Shown: positions 1-6,777 of the stretch, piece after piece
How positions within the stretch are numbered: the first letter of the stretch is position 1
How the letters are laid out: every line of letters begins with the position of its first letter
Source: Synechococcaceae bacterium WB4_1_0192
GTDB taxonomy: Bacteria > Cyanobacteriota > Cyanobacteriia > PCC-6307 > Cyanobiaceae
Length of the DNA: 9,029 nucleotides
Direction of reading: 5' to 3'
Assembly: GCA_009926195.1 (NCBI GenBank)
Contig: RFPK01000063.1
Coordinates: forward strand, 1-9,029
The notes under the pieces: model-generated
Databases searched by the model: none
What the model was told of the DNA's origin: nothing
The model's input: only the letters and a program-made list of their open reading frames with translations
Position numbers and translations under genes: made by a program

Positions 1-2
1 GC

Positions 3-143
3 CGCAACCCGCGCATGGGCCTGGTGCTGAAGCAGCTCGATCGCATCCCGGTCGAGGAGCTGCAGGCGATCCGGGCCAGCGCTGCCGACCACCGGCAGCG
101 CGAAGGTGCAGGTGAAGACGACAGTGGCTCCCTGTCAACTTGA
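3..143 (+). CDS. C-terminal end of an unidentified protein (5' truncated by window)
   Basis: The frame beginning at base 3 is open from the left edge to a TGA at 141-143 and encodes the last 46 residues of a protein. The segment starts RNPRMGLVLKQLDRIPVEEL, reads like an amphipathic helical region, and ends in a polar, acidic tail (EGAGEDDSGSLST). The residue composition looks like real coding sequence, and the other two plus-strand frames hit stops sooner. I do not recognise the family and assign no function. The stop codon sits inside a perfect inverted repeat (131-147). The next gene starts 48 bases downstream on the same strand, so co-transcription is possible, but a terminator or new promoter at the palindrome is equally possible. 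Confidence 0.55.
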   Translation, partial: RNPRMGLVLKQLDRIPVEELQAIRASAADHRQREGAGEDDSGSLST

Positions 144-147
144 CAGG
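131..147. promoter_or_regulatory. Perfect 17-bp palindrome, possible operator, containing a TTGACA hexamer
   Basis: The sequence CCTGTCAACTTGACAGG has two perfect 8-base inverted arms (131-138 and 140-147) around a single central base at 139. It covers the stop codon of the upstream gene and ends 44 bases before the DUF2811-like start. The right arm contains TTGACA (140-145), a consensus sigma-70 -35 hexamer. At 17-base spacing the -10 position would be GATGCT (163-168), which matches TATAAT at only three of six positions. There is no T-run, so a classical intrinsic terminator is unlikely. A dyad over a -35 box is typical of a repressor operator, but this is inference from layout alone. Confidence 0.35.
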
Positions 148-191
148 CGCACCCCCGCGGCGGATGCTGAGTTCCCACCAGATGTGGATGC

Positions 192-422
192 ATGCCCCGC
201 CCGGACGCCACCCCTAGCGCAACTCCCGAGCTCTGCGGGCTGGATGTGCGCCTGCCGGAGGCGTTGGCGGCGGCGCTTGAGGGCTACCTGGCCAGCCGGC
301 CGCAGCTGGATGCCAACCGCCTGCTCCAGACCGCCCTGGCTCAGTTCCTGGTGCAGCAGGGCAGCGCCCGCCCCGAGGTGCGCGAGCTCTACCTTGATGG
401 CCTGTTCGGCTCCGGCCTGTGA
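192..422 (+). CDS. Small DUF2811-like cyanobacterial protein, possible ribbon-helix-helix fold
   Basis: This encodes a 76-residue protein with no membrane segment or signal peptide. From memory it resembles the cyanobacterial DUF2811 family: a short strand-like stretch (GLDVRLPEAL, about residues 16-25), a helix, an xLDANRLLQTALAQFLVQQGS segment (about 39-58), and the closing motif ELYLDGLF (about 65-72). Strand, helix, turn, then a second helix of the 'R..l..AL..FL' type is the pattern of ribbon-helix-helix regulators (Arc/CopG/MetJ type). That is my inference, because the family function is unknown to me. The ATG at 192 lacks a clear Shine-Dalgarno sequence; upstream ATGs at 182 and 188 are out of frame. 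Its TGA (420-422) shares a base with the hemJ ATG (422-424), so the two are probably translationally coupled. Confidence 0.75.
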   Translation: MPRPDATPSATPELCGLDVRLPEALAAALEGYLASRPQLDANRLLQTALAQFLVQQGSARPEVRELYLDGLFGSGL

Positions 423-1009
423 TGACCCTGGCAGTCCTGCCCCCGGAGGCCTACCTGTGGTTCAAGACCCTTCACATCGTCGGTGTGGTGGTGTGGTTCG
501 CAGGGCTCTTCTATCTGGTTCGTCTGTTCATCTACCACCGGGAGGCTGAGGAGCTCGAACCCGCCCTGCGCCAGCCCTTTCAGGCCCAGTACGGCCTGAT
601 GGAACAACGCCTGGCCAACATCATCACCACCCCGGGCATGGTGGTGGCGGTGACCATGGCGGTCGGGTTGCTCGTCAGCAATCCGGCCTGGCTCCACCAG
701 GGCTGGATGCACGCCAAGCTCGCCTTCGTGGCGGCCCTCCTGGCGTATCACGCCTTCTGTTACCGGCTGATGGGGCAGCTCCAGGCCGGCTCCTGCACCT
801 GGAGCCCCAAGCAGCTGCGCGCCCTCAACGAGCTGCCGACGCTGCTGCTCGTGATCGTGGTGATGCTGGTGGTGTTCAAGAACCAGTTCCCCACTGGAGC
901 TGCCACCTGGTTCATGGTGGGGCTGGTGGTGTTCATGGCCGCCTCGATCCAGTTCTATGCCCGTTGGCGCCGTCTCCGGGCCGAGCGCGAGGCGGCGGCG
1001 GCCGGCTGA
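422..1009 (+). CDS. hemJ: HemJ-type protoporphyrinogen IX oxidase
   Basis: HemJ oxidises protoporphyrinogen IX to protoporphyrin IX, the last common step before heme and chlorophyll branch. It is an integral membrane protein unrelated to HemG and HemY and is the usual form in cyanobacteria. The 195-residue product carries the family signature KTLHIVGVVVWFAGLFYLVR (15-34, with H18, W25 and R34), then the Y57 and MEQRL region, NIITTPGM (66-73), the W95-x-H97-x-K99 motif, and FKNQFP (152-157). Hydrophobic segments lie at about 15-37, 67-86, 99-117, 138-152 and 163-180, matching the family's multi-pass layout. Length is normal. A GTG at 419 is a possible in-frame alternative start, but the ATG at 422 gives a TGATG overlap with the DUF2811-like gene and is preferred. 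The PHP gene follows five bases after the stop. Confidence 0.93.
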   Translation: MTLAVLPPEAYLWFKTLHIVGVVVWFAGLFYLVRLFIYHREAEELEPALRQPFQAQYGLMEQRLANIITTPGMVVAVTMAVGLLVSNPAWLHQGWMHAKLAFVAALLAYHAFCYRLMGQLQAGSCTWSPKQLRALNELPTLLLVIVVMLVVFKNQFPTGAATWFMVGLVVFMAASIQFYARWRRLRAEREAAAAG

Positions 1010-1014
1010 GCGCC

Positions 1015-1677
1015 ATGGCTTCAGGCGCCATCGCCCATCCGCTGGCCTCCGTTCTGGCCGGCGTTCACGCCGCCAGTTGCCCAACCGAGCTCAATTTCCA
1101 CTGTCACACCACCTGCAGTGATGGCAGCCTCAGTCCAGAGCAGCTGGGGCGTCAGGCCCAGGCGATCGGCCTGCAGCACCTGGCGGTGACCGACCACCAC
1201 AGCACCGAGGCCTATGACCCCCTGAGCCGTTGGTTGGTCGAGCGGCGGGCTGAGGGCCAGGCGGTGCCGACCCTCTGGAGCGGGATTGAGATCAGCTGCC
1301 TGCTCGAGGGCTGCCTCGTTCACGTGCTTGCCCTCGGGTTTGAACCCGGCCACGCTGCCCTTGCGCCCTATCGGCAGGGCCAGGCGGCCGTGGGGGCACC
1401 ATTGCGGGCTGCTGAAGCGCGCCAGCGCATCCACGCTGCGGGTGGACTGGCCCTTCTGGCGCATCCTGGCCGCTACCGCCTGCCGTTCCAGCGGCTGATC
1501 CAGGCTGCAGCGGACCTGGGCTTCGATGGCGCCGAAGCCTTCTACGACTACGGCATGCAACCGCGCTGGCAGCCGACGCCGCTGGTCTGCGATGCGATCG
1601 ACGCTCTGCTCACCAATCTCGGACTTCTGCGAAGTTGCGGTACGGACACCCATGGTCTGGAGCTCTGCGGCCGCTAG
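1015..1677 (+). CDS. PHP-domain metal-dependent phosphoesterase (YciV/TrpH-like)
   Basis: This encodes a 220-residue protein with the PHP metal-site motifs in order: FHCHTTCSDGS (H29, H31, D36), VTDHHS (D60, H61), SGIEIS (E92), H103 before LALGF, LLAHPGRYRLP (H150) and GTDTHG (D211, H213). These match the trinuclear-metal PHP phosphoesterases such as YciV (RNase AM) and 3',5'-nucleoside bisphosphate phosphatases, which act on short RNA ends or nucleotides in the cytoplasm. The exact substrate cannot be read from sequence. It is shorter than E. coli YciV because the segment between about residues 110 and 140, where YciV has an extra helical insertion, is compact. The ATG at 1015 follows the hemJ stop by five bases, which supports an operon; an in-frame upstream ATG at 964 lies inside hemJ and would add non-conserved residues. 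Confidence 0.85.
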   Translation: MASGAIAHPLASVLAGVHAASCPTELNFHCHTTCSDGSLSPEQLGRQAQAIGLQHLAVTDHHSTEAYDPLSRWLVERRAEGQAVPTLWSGIEISCLLEGCLVHVLALGFEPGHAALAPYRQGQAAVGAPLRAAEARQRIHAAGGLALLAHPGRYRLPFQRLIQAAADLGFDGAEAFYDYGMQPRWQPTPLVCDAIDALLTNLGLLRSCGTDTHGLELCGR

Positions 1678-1706
1678 GGTTTGCCCAGAATCCGCGTCCT
1701 CTGTCG

Positions 1707-2240
1707 ATGGGCCTGTTCGATCGTCTCCTCGGTGGTCAGAAGCCGGTGTCCGGGGGCAGCCCCGCCAAGCCGGCCGATAAGCCGGAGGCCTTCTTCCTCG
1801 ATGCCGATTCCTCGAGCTCCATGGGCAACGTGGAGTTCATGCGGCGCTCCAACACCATTCGCCACACCTTCCCTGGCACGGCCAGCAGCCCTGGCGACAA
1901 GGAGATGATCGAGGAGGTGGCATCGATGAAGTCCCGCCTTGAGAAGGCCACGCCGGGCCTCGGTGGTGTGGTCGAGGAAGAGGTGGAGATCAACCTCACC
2001 GGCGGGGTGCCAAAGCCCGTCAAGAAGACCTTTGCCGAGCAGATCAGCAAGGCCGAACTTGATCAGCGCATGAAGGGCTCCGCCGTCGGCGTGAACGTGA
2101 CCGGTGGTCCCGCGGCCATCAAGAAGCAGAAGGAGGAGTCCGCCGCCGCCCAGGCTCAGCCCCAGATCACCAGCCAGGGTGTCAGCAAGCCTGGCGACAT
2201 CAACCCCTTCAAGGGCTGGGCCAAGGAGATCAACGGCTGA
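1707..2240 (+). CDS. Conserved-looking cyanobacterial protein of unknown function, 177 aa
   Basis: I do not recognise a named family, though the N-terminal part (MGLFDRLLGG, then EAFFLDADSSSSMGNVEFMR at 27-46 and SNTIRHTFPG at 48-57) looks like a conserved picocyanobacterial hypothetical. The product is soluble, without cysteines, membrane segments or a signal peptide. Residues 64-80 (DKEMIEEVASMKSRLEK) could form a charged helix. Two copies of a short motif appear, EINLTGGVPKPVKK (94-107) and GVNVTGGPAAIKKQ (128-141), about 34 residues apart. The tail is low complexity (AAAQAQPQ) and ends INPFKGWAKEING. The ATG at 1707 is chosen because MGLFDRLLG is a natural N-terminus; an in-frame ATG at 1635 would overlap the PHP gene. 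It lies 29 bases after that gene and converges on cobN, 33 bases away. Confidence 0.8.
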   Translation: MGLFDRLLGGQKPVSGGSPAKPADKPEAFFLDADSSSSMGNVEFMRRSNTIRHTFPGTASSPGDKEMIEEVASMKSRLEKATPGLGGVVEEEVEINLTGGVPKPVKKTFAEQISKAELDQRMKGSAVGVNVTGGPAAIKKQKEESAAAQAQPQITSQGVSKPGDINPFKGWAKEING

Positions 2241-2253
2241 TCGCCCAATCCGC

Positions 2254-2280
2254 AGGCTGGGGCCCTGAGCACCTCAGCCT
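2254..2280. terminator. Weak inverted repeats between convergent genes, possible bidirectional terminator
   Basis: Between the convergent 177-aa gene and cobN there is an outer inverted repeat AGGCTG (2254-2259) / CAGCCT (2275-2280). Overlapping it is a small hairpin, CTGAG-CAC-CTCAG (2265-2277), which covers the cobN stop codon. The position suits shared transcription termination, but stems are short and neither strand has a T-run, so this is only a candidate. Confidence 0.2.
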
Positions 2281-2807
2281 TCCACCAGGGCCTCCGCATC
2301 CAGCAGCAGCTCGCGCACCCTCTCCAGCTGCTGCTGGTCAGCTGATTCCCACAACCCCCGCTGGCTGGCTTCCAGCAGGCGCTCCGCCATGTCGCGGAGG
2401 GCCCAGGGGTTGCTGCGCTTCAGGAAGGCCAGCACAGCCGGATCACCCAGCCACTGGCTGCAGATGGCTCCGTAGCTCCAGTCCGGCACGCGGCCCGTGC
2501 TGGCGTCGTAGGCGAACAGATAGTCGAGGCTTGCAGCCATCTCGAAGCCACCCTTGTAGCCGTGCTGCTGCATCGCTTCGATCCAGCGCGGATTCAGCAC
2601 CCGCGAGCGAAGCACCTTGTCCAGCTCCCGCTCCAGGCGGTGCAGACGCGGGCGCTGCTGGCGGGAGTGATCCCCGAACCACAGCTGCGGCGCCTTGCCA
2701 CTGACGGCCTCCACGGCGGCGCTGAGTCCCCCCTGGAACTGGTAGTAATCGTCCGAATCGAGCAGATCGTGCTCGCGGTTGTCCTGGTTGTGCAGCACCA
2801 CCTGCAC

Positions 2808-2820
2808 CGCAGGCATCTCG
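2808..2820 (-). other. Deletion and frameshift junction in cobN
   Basis: On the minus strand the bases read CGA GAT GCC in the N-terminal frame (R973, D974, A975), followed at once by codons GCG GTG CAG GTG GTG in the +1 frame of the C-terminal part. Family members instead continue RDAFP... for about 110 residues before reaching (V/A)xVVLHNQDNREHDLL. The missing length must be 2 modulo 3 to explain the frame change. The downstream frame happens to have an ATG at 2816-2814, but no Shine-Dalgarno sequence precedes it and it falls inside a conserved motif, so it looks accidental. No slippery heptamer is visible. Confidence 0.75.
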
Positions 2821-3397
2821 GAACAGCCCGGAGATGCGCAGCGTCACGTCCACGCGCGGGCGCCCCAGCTGCGCCAGCGGGATCAGCTCCAGATCGACCA
2901 GGCGGCGGCTCGGACCATCCCAGACCGGCCGGACCCCAAGCAGGGCCAGTGCCTGGGCGATGTCCTCGCCGCCGTTGCGCATCGTGCTGGTGCCCCACAC
3001 CGACAGGGCGAGCCGGCGCAGTGGTTCCCCCTCCTGCTGGAGGTGCAGATCGAGCAGCAGCTCGGCGCTGCGGCGCCCCAGGTCCCAGGCGGCCTCGCTC
3101 GGCAGAGCGCGCAGATCGACGCTGTAGAAATTGCGGCCCGTGGGCAGCAGATCCGGCCGGCCGCGGGTGGGGGCTCCGGAGGGGCCGGCGGCGATGCGAC
3201 CACCGCCGACGGCACAGAGGAAGGCCTCGCGCTCGGCATCGCCGCAGCGCAGCAGGTCCGGGACCAGGCCGCTGGCCAGCCGCCGCAGAACCGCTTCAGT
3301 GTGGGGGCCCGGCACCGGTTGAGGCCAGGGTCCAGCCATCGCGGACTCCCCGCTCAGCAGTCGAGTGCACAGGGCAAGGGCATGCTCTTCCAGCCAG

Positions 3398-3405
3398 GCG
3401 ATCGC
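3398..3405. repeat. HIP1 octamer GCGATCGC
   Basis: This is the highly iterated palindrome typical of many cyanobacterial genomes, here inside cobN. It supports a cyanobacterial source; no local function is implied. Confidence 0.6.
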
Positions 3406-4434
3406 GTCACCGCTGTGGCGCAGCGGCCGCTCAGCGGCGCCGATGGCCACCAGCCGCTGGCGATCGGCTTCAGCGAGAGGTTGCTCCTCCGGATCGGCCC
3501 AGGGATCGAGCGTCAGGCCAGCGTCAGCGGCCAGGGCCTGCGTCAACCCCTGACCCTGGGCCTGGGGCGGTCTGGCCAGGCAGGCCAGCAGCTCGGCCAG
3601 GGCCGCCGGCTCCGGCAGTTGGCCGAAGCGATGCAACCCCGTACGCACCTGAGCCTCCTTCAGCTCACACAGGTAGCCATCGGCCAGATCCAGGGGATCG
3701 CTGTCCGTGGCCGCACCGCTCCGCCGGTCGAGCATCTCGCCCAGCTGCAGATCCGCCAGTCGTTGCAACACCTCCTGCCGCAGCTGGTCCTGGCGCTGGG
3801 AGCCCAGCTGCGCCGCTTCCCAGTACTCATCGATCAACGCCTCCAGCGCCCGCAGGTCGCCATGCAGGCCGGCGCGGCCGAGCGGTGGCGTGAGGTGATC
3901 GAGGATCACCGCCTGGGCACGGCGCTTGGCCTGGGAGCCTTCGCCGGGGTCGTTGACGATGAAGGGGTAGACATGTGGCAGCGGCCCCAGCGCCCATTCG
4001 GGGAAGCAGGACGCCGACAGGCCCAGACCCTTGCCCGGTAACCATTCGAGGTTGCCGTGTTTGCCCACATGGCACACCAGCTGCACGCCGGCCACCTCGC
4101 GCAGCCAGAGGTACTGGGCCAGGTAGGCGTGGGTGGGGGGCAGGTCCGGGGCGTGATAGCTGAGGGCGGGGTCGCGGTCGTAGCCGCGGGTCGGTTGGAT
4201 CAGCAGCACCACATGGCCGAAGCGCAGGCCGTGGACCGGAAAGCCTGCCGGTTCCAGTCCGGCATCCGCGGCGGGGGGGCCCCATCGGGCCTCCAGCTGT
4301 TCTCGCCCGGCGGCCGGCAGCGTGGTGTACCACCCCTCGTAGGCCGCCAGGGACAGATGGGCGAGCGGCGGACGGTGGCCGCTCTCGGGGTCGTTGCTGC
4401 GGCCCTGCAGCAGCTTGGCGATCAGGGCGTCTCC

Positions 4435-4488
4435 GTCGCTGGGCAAGGCTGTTTCCCGGGGTAGGGCTGTTTCGCTGGGCAGATCTGT
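4435..4488 (-). repeat. Three imperfect 18-bp tandem repeats inside cobN
   Basis: Three 18-base units (4471-4488, 4453-4470, 4435-4452) encode TDLPSE, TALPRE and TALPSD in frame. They lie in a linker after the RQAGYTLGN segment and before DALIAKLLQGR of CobN, and probably form a surface loop that has expanded by slippage. The repeats keep the frame and are not connected with the frameshift near 2812. Confidence 0.7.
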
Positions 4489-5736
4489 ATTGCCGAGCGT
4501 GTAACCGGCCTGGCGCAGCCAGTTCAGCATCAGCACGGCGCTGGCTGGCGTGTCGAGACCGACGCCGTTGGCCAGTCGGCTGTTGCGCGTGGGGTAATTG
4601 GCCAGCACCAGCGCCAGCCGCCGCGCCGACGGCGGCGTGGCGCGCAGGCTGCACCATCGGGCCAGCAGCTCGGCCACCCAGGCCAGGCGTTCGTGGTCCG
4701 GCCTGTAGTGCTGCAGAGCCGTGGCCAGCCGTTGATCGGCCGTGCGCATCTCCTTGAAGGCGCCCACCCGGGTGGTGATCCGCCCGTCCAGTTCCGGCAG
4801 GGCGATCTGCAGCGTGAGGTCGAGGGGGGCCAGGCCGAGGCTGCTGGCCTCCCAGCCGGCGCGGCTCTGGGTGCTGCACAGCAATTGAAACACCGGTACC
4901 GCCAGGGCTTCCCACAGCGGTGCCCCAAGGCCCGCCTCGTCGAGCTGCACCGAGGCGAACGAGGTGGTGCAGACCACGGCCTCCACCCCTTCGCGGCTGA
5001 GCAGATCGGCCACGCCCCGCTGTACGGGCTCCTCCCGCAGGCCGCTCACCCACAGGGCCCGCGGCGTCAGACCGGCGGCGCGCAGGGCTGCAAGCAGGGC
5101 ATCAGCCAGGTCGAGATCACCGCTCTGCCACAGGGCGCGATAGAGCACCACGCCGACCCGTGGACCCGACTCCTGGCACCAGTCGTAGGGCTGCGGGTCG
5201 GCAAGGGGAGCCAGGCGGGGCGGCTCCGGCCGACCACCATCGAGCAGTCCAGCCAGGCTGGCCATCACCGCCCGCCAGTTGGCCAGGCCCCCTTCGCGCA
5301 GGCAGCGCCCGCAGGCTTCAGCCAGCGGCAGCTCCACCGTGCCCAGCCCGTGCAGCTGGTGGTCCTCATCGGCCGTGCCGGCCACTACCAGCAGGTGCCG
5401 CCCGGATTCGGCCGTGGCCCAGTCGCGCAGTTGTTCAAGGCCGTAGGGCCAATGTCCGCGGCCGCCGAGCAGGCGCACGATCACCAGCTTCGTATCGATC
5501 AGGCTGGTGCGCAGCCAGTGATCGATCACCGCCGGGTGTTGCAGCGCCGCCAGGTTGAGGGCGCGCAGATCCCTCCCTGGTCCGAGGGGCTCCGGCTGGG
5601 CATCGAGCAGGGCGGCCAGGGCAGCCAGATCGGTATCGGCGCTGCTGAGCAGCACGACCGCCGCCGGCGGCTGTTCGATGAAGACCACCCCATCGTCGGG
5701 GCTGGTACTGCCGGGAACGGCCGCGAGGCGATGCAT

Positions 5737-5859
5737 GGGCCCATTGTGATCAGCGGTGCGGCGGGCTGGTGAACGGTCATGGCCCTGGCATTCGCGGCGG
5801 TGTCGGTCGCGGCAGTGAGAAGATCACCTGCAGCAGTGGCCGTCTTGCCCCACGAACCG
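5737..5859. promoter_or_regulatory. Divergent intergenic region between cobN and ilvE
   Basis: These 123 bases must hold the 5' signals of both divergent genes. No strong sigma-70 promoter is visible. On the cobN side CACAAT (reverse complement of 5744-5749) matches four of six -10 bases but lies very near the start. A 10-bp palindrome ATGGGCCCAT (5735-5744) abuts the cobN start, and a gapped dyad GTGA-N5-TCAC occurs at 5815-5827. No GTA-N8-TAC NtcA site and no cobalamin riboswitch B12 box were seen. The region is also open in frame with ilvE from an ATG at 5779, so part of it could be coding if the longer ilvE start is used. Confidence 0.3.
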
Positions 5860-6777
5860 ATGCATCAGTTTCTGCCCTACGCCTGGTTCGGTGGCAAGTG
5901 CGTGCCCTTCGCGGAGGCCACCCTGTCGGTGGCGACCCATGCCCTGCACTACGGCACCGGGGCCTTCGGGGGCATGCGTGCCCTGCCGAATCCAGCGGAT
6001 GCGAACGAGATTCTGCTGTTTCGGGCCGATCGCCATGCACGCCGCCTCAGCCAGAGCGCCCGTCTGTTGCTGACGGAGCTCAGCGAGGACACGATCCACA
6101 GCGCCATCCAGCACTTTCTGCAGGCCAACAAACCCACCTGCCCGGTTTACCTCCGGCCTTTCGTCTACACCAGCGATCTGGGCATCGCCCCGCGCCTGCA
6201 CAACATCGAGACCGACTTCCTGATCTACGGCCTCGAGCTCGGCGATTACCTCTCGCCGGAGGGCGTGAGCTGTCGGATCAGCTCCTGGACCCGCCAGGAG
6301 GACCGCTCCCTGCCCCTGCGAGGCAAGATCAGCGGCGCCTACATCACCAGCTCCCTGGCCAAGACCGAGGCGGTGAAGAGCGGCTTCGACGAAGCACTGC
6401 TACTCAACAGCCGCGGCAAGGTCAGTGAAGCCAGTGGCATGAACCTGTTCCTGGTGCGCGACGGCGTGCTGATCACCCCTGGGGTCGATCAGGACATCCT
6501 CGAGGGCATCACCCGCGCCAGCGTGCTGGAGCTGGCCAGGGACATGGGCATCCCCACCCTGGAGCGCCCGGTGGACAAGAGCGAGCTGTTCATCGCCGAT
6601 GAGGTGTTCCTGAGCGGCACCGCCGCCAAGGTCACGCCGGTGCGCCGGGTCGAGAGCACCGACCTGCGCAGCGAGCGCCCGGTGATGGATGCGATCCGCG
6701 AGCGCCTCACCGCGATCACGGAAGGCCGCGATCCCGCCTATGACCACTGGGTCACCCGCGTGCGTCTGAACGGCTGA
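5860..6777 (+). CDS. ilvE: Branched-chain amino acid aminotransferase (PLP fold type IV)
   Basis: IlvE performs the final transamination in leucine, isoleucine and valine synthesis, using PLP and glutamate. The 305-residue product starts MHQFLPYAWFGGKCVPF, as in cyanobacterial IlvE, followed by VATHALHYGTGAFGGMR (24-40). The PLP lysine is K156 in RGKISGAYITSS, E190 in VSEASGMNLF binds the pyridine nitrogen, and the phosphate-binding region GITRASVLEL (216-225) and SGTAAKVTPV (252-261) are intact. Length is normal. An in-frame ATG at 5779 would add 27 alanine/valine-rich residues and has a weak GGTGA upstream (5768-5772), while 5860 has none. I prefer 5860 because family members begin there. 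The stop TGA (6775-6777) overlaps the metH ATG, which indicates an ilvE-metH operon with coupled translation. Confidence 0.92.
   Translation: MHQFLPYAWFGGKCVPFAEATLSVATHALHYGTGAFGGMRALPNPADANEILLFRADRHARRLSQSARLLLTELSEDTIHSAIQHFLQANKPTCPVYLRPFVYTSDLGIAPRLHNIETDFLIYGLELGDYLSPEGVSCRISSWTRQEDRSLPLRGKISGAYITSSLAKTEAVKSGFDEALLLNSRGKVSEASGMNLFLVRDGVLITPGVDQDILEGITRASVLELARDMGIPTLERPVDKSELFIADEVFLSGTAAKVTPVRRVESTDLRSERPVMDAIRERLTAITEGRDPAYDHWVTRVRLNG

Larger units (their letters stand above)
2274..5736 (-). pseudogene. cobN: cobN, cobaltochelatase large subunit, interrupted by an internal deletion with frameshift
   Basis: CobN is the ATP-dependent chelatase subunit that inserts cobalt into the corrin ring during (pseudo)cobalamin synthesis; it works with AAA+ partners (CobS/CobT, or ChlI/ChlD-like proteins in some lineages). 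The ATG at 5736 begins MHRLAAVPG, as in cyanobacterial CobN. Family motifs follow in one frame: CHVGKHGNLEWLPGK (555-569), GRNFYSVD (867-874), VWGTSTMRNGGEDIAQAL (913-930) and RVDVTLRISGLFRDA, ending at residue 975 (base 2812). There the homology jumps to VQVVLHNQDNREHDLL in the next frame, which runs to a TGA at 2274 and includes KGGFEMAASLDYLFAYDA and a normal C-terminus (LLLDAEALVEG). About 110 residues normally between these motifs are absent. Reading through would give 122 wrong residues ending at 2443. Both flanks are well preserved, so the lesion is recent or is a sequence error. Confidence 0.85.

Noticed and set aside
106..549. A 147-residue plus-strand frame over the DUF2811-like gene and hemJ
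   Set aside because: It overlaps two better supported genes in another frame and has an Arg/Pro/Cys-rich composition unlike a real protein.
389..1084. A 231-residue His-rich minus-strand frame opposite hemJ
   Set aside because: The histidine-rich stretches are the complement of the GTG-rich membrane segments of HemJ, not a real metal-binding protein.
1667..1674. GCGGCCGC palindrome at the 3' end of the PHP gene
   Set aside because: In DNA this GC-rich an 8-base GC-only palindrome is not surprising, and it encodes the C-terminal Cys-Gly-Arg region in frame.
2274..2816. The C-terminal cobN frame as a separate gene starting at ATG 2816
   Set aside because: The ATG lies at the junction within a conserved CobN motif and has no ribosome-binding site. 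The frame aligns with the CobN C-terminus, so it is a fragment of the same gene.
2808..2820. Programmed frameshift in cobN, as an alternative to a lesion
   Set aside because: No slippery heptamer is present, and frameshifting would not restore the roughly 110 missing residues.
2779..5772. Long plus-strand open frames (420, 443 and 359 residues) opposite cobN
   Set aside because: These are antisense to clear CobN coding sequence and have low-complexity, Arg/Gln/Ala/Pro-rich products with no family resemblance.
5737..5859. A cobalamin riboswitch controlling cobN or metH
   Set aside because: The region is too short, and neither a GCCACTG-type B12 box nor the long paired architecture is visible. 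metH has no leader at all because it overlaps ilvE.
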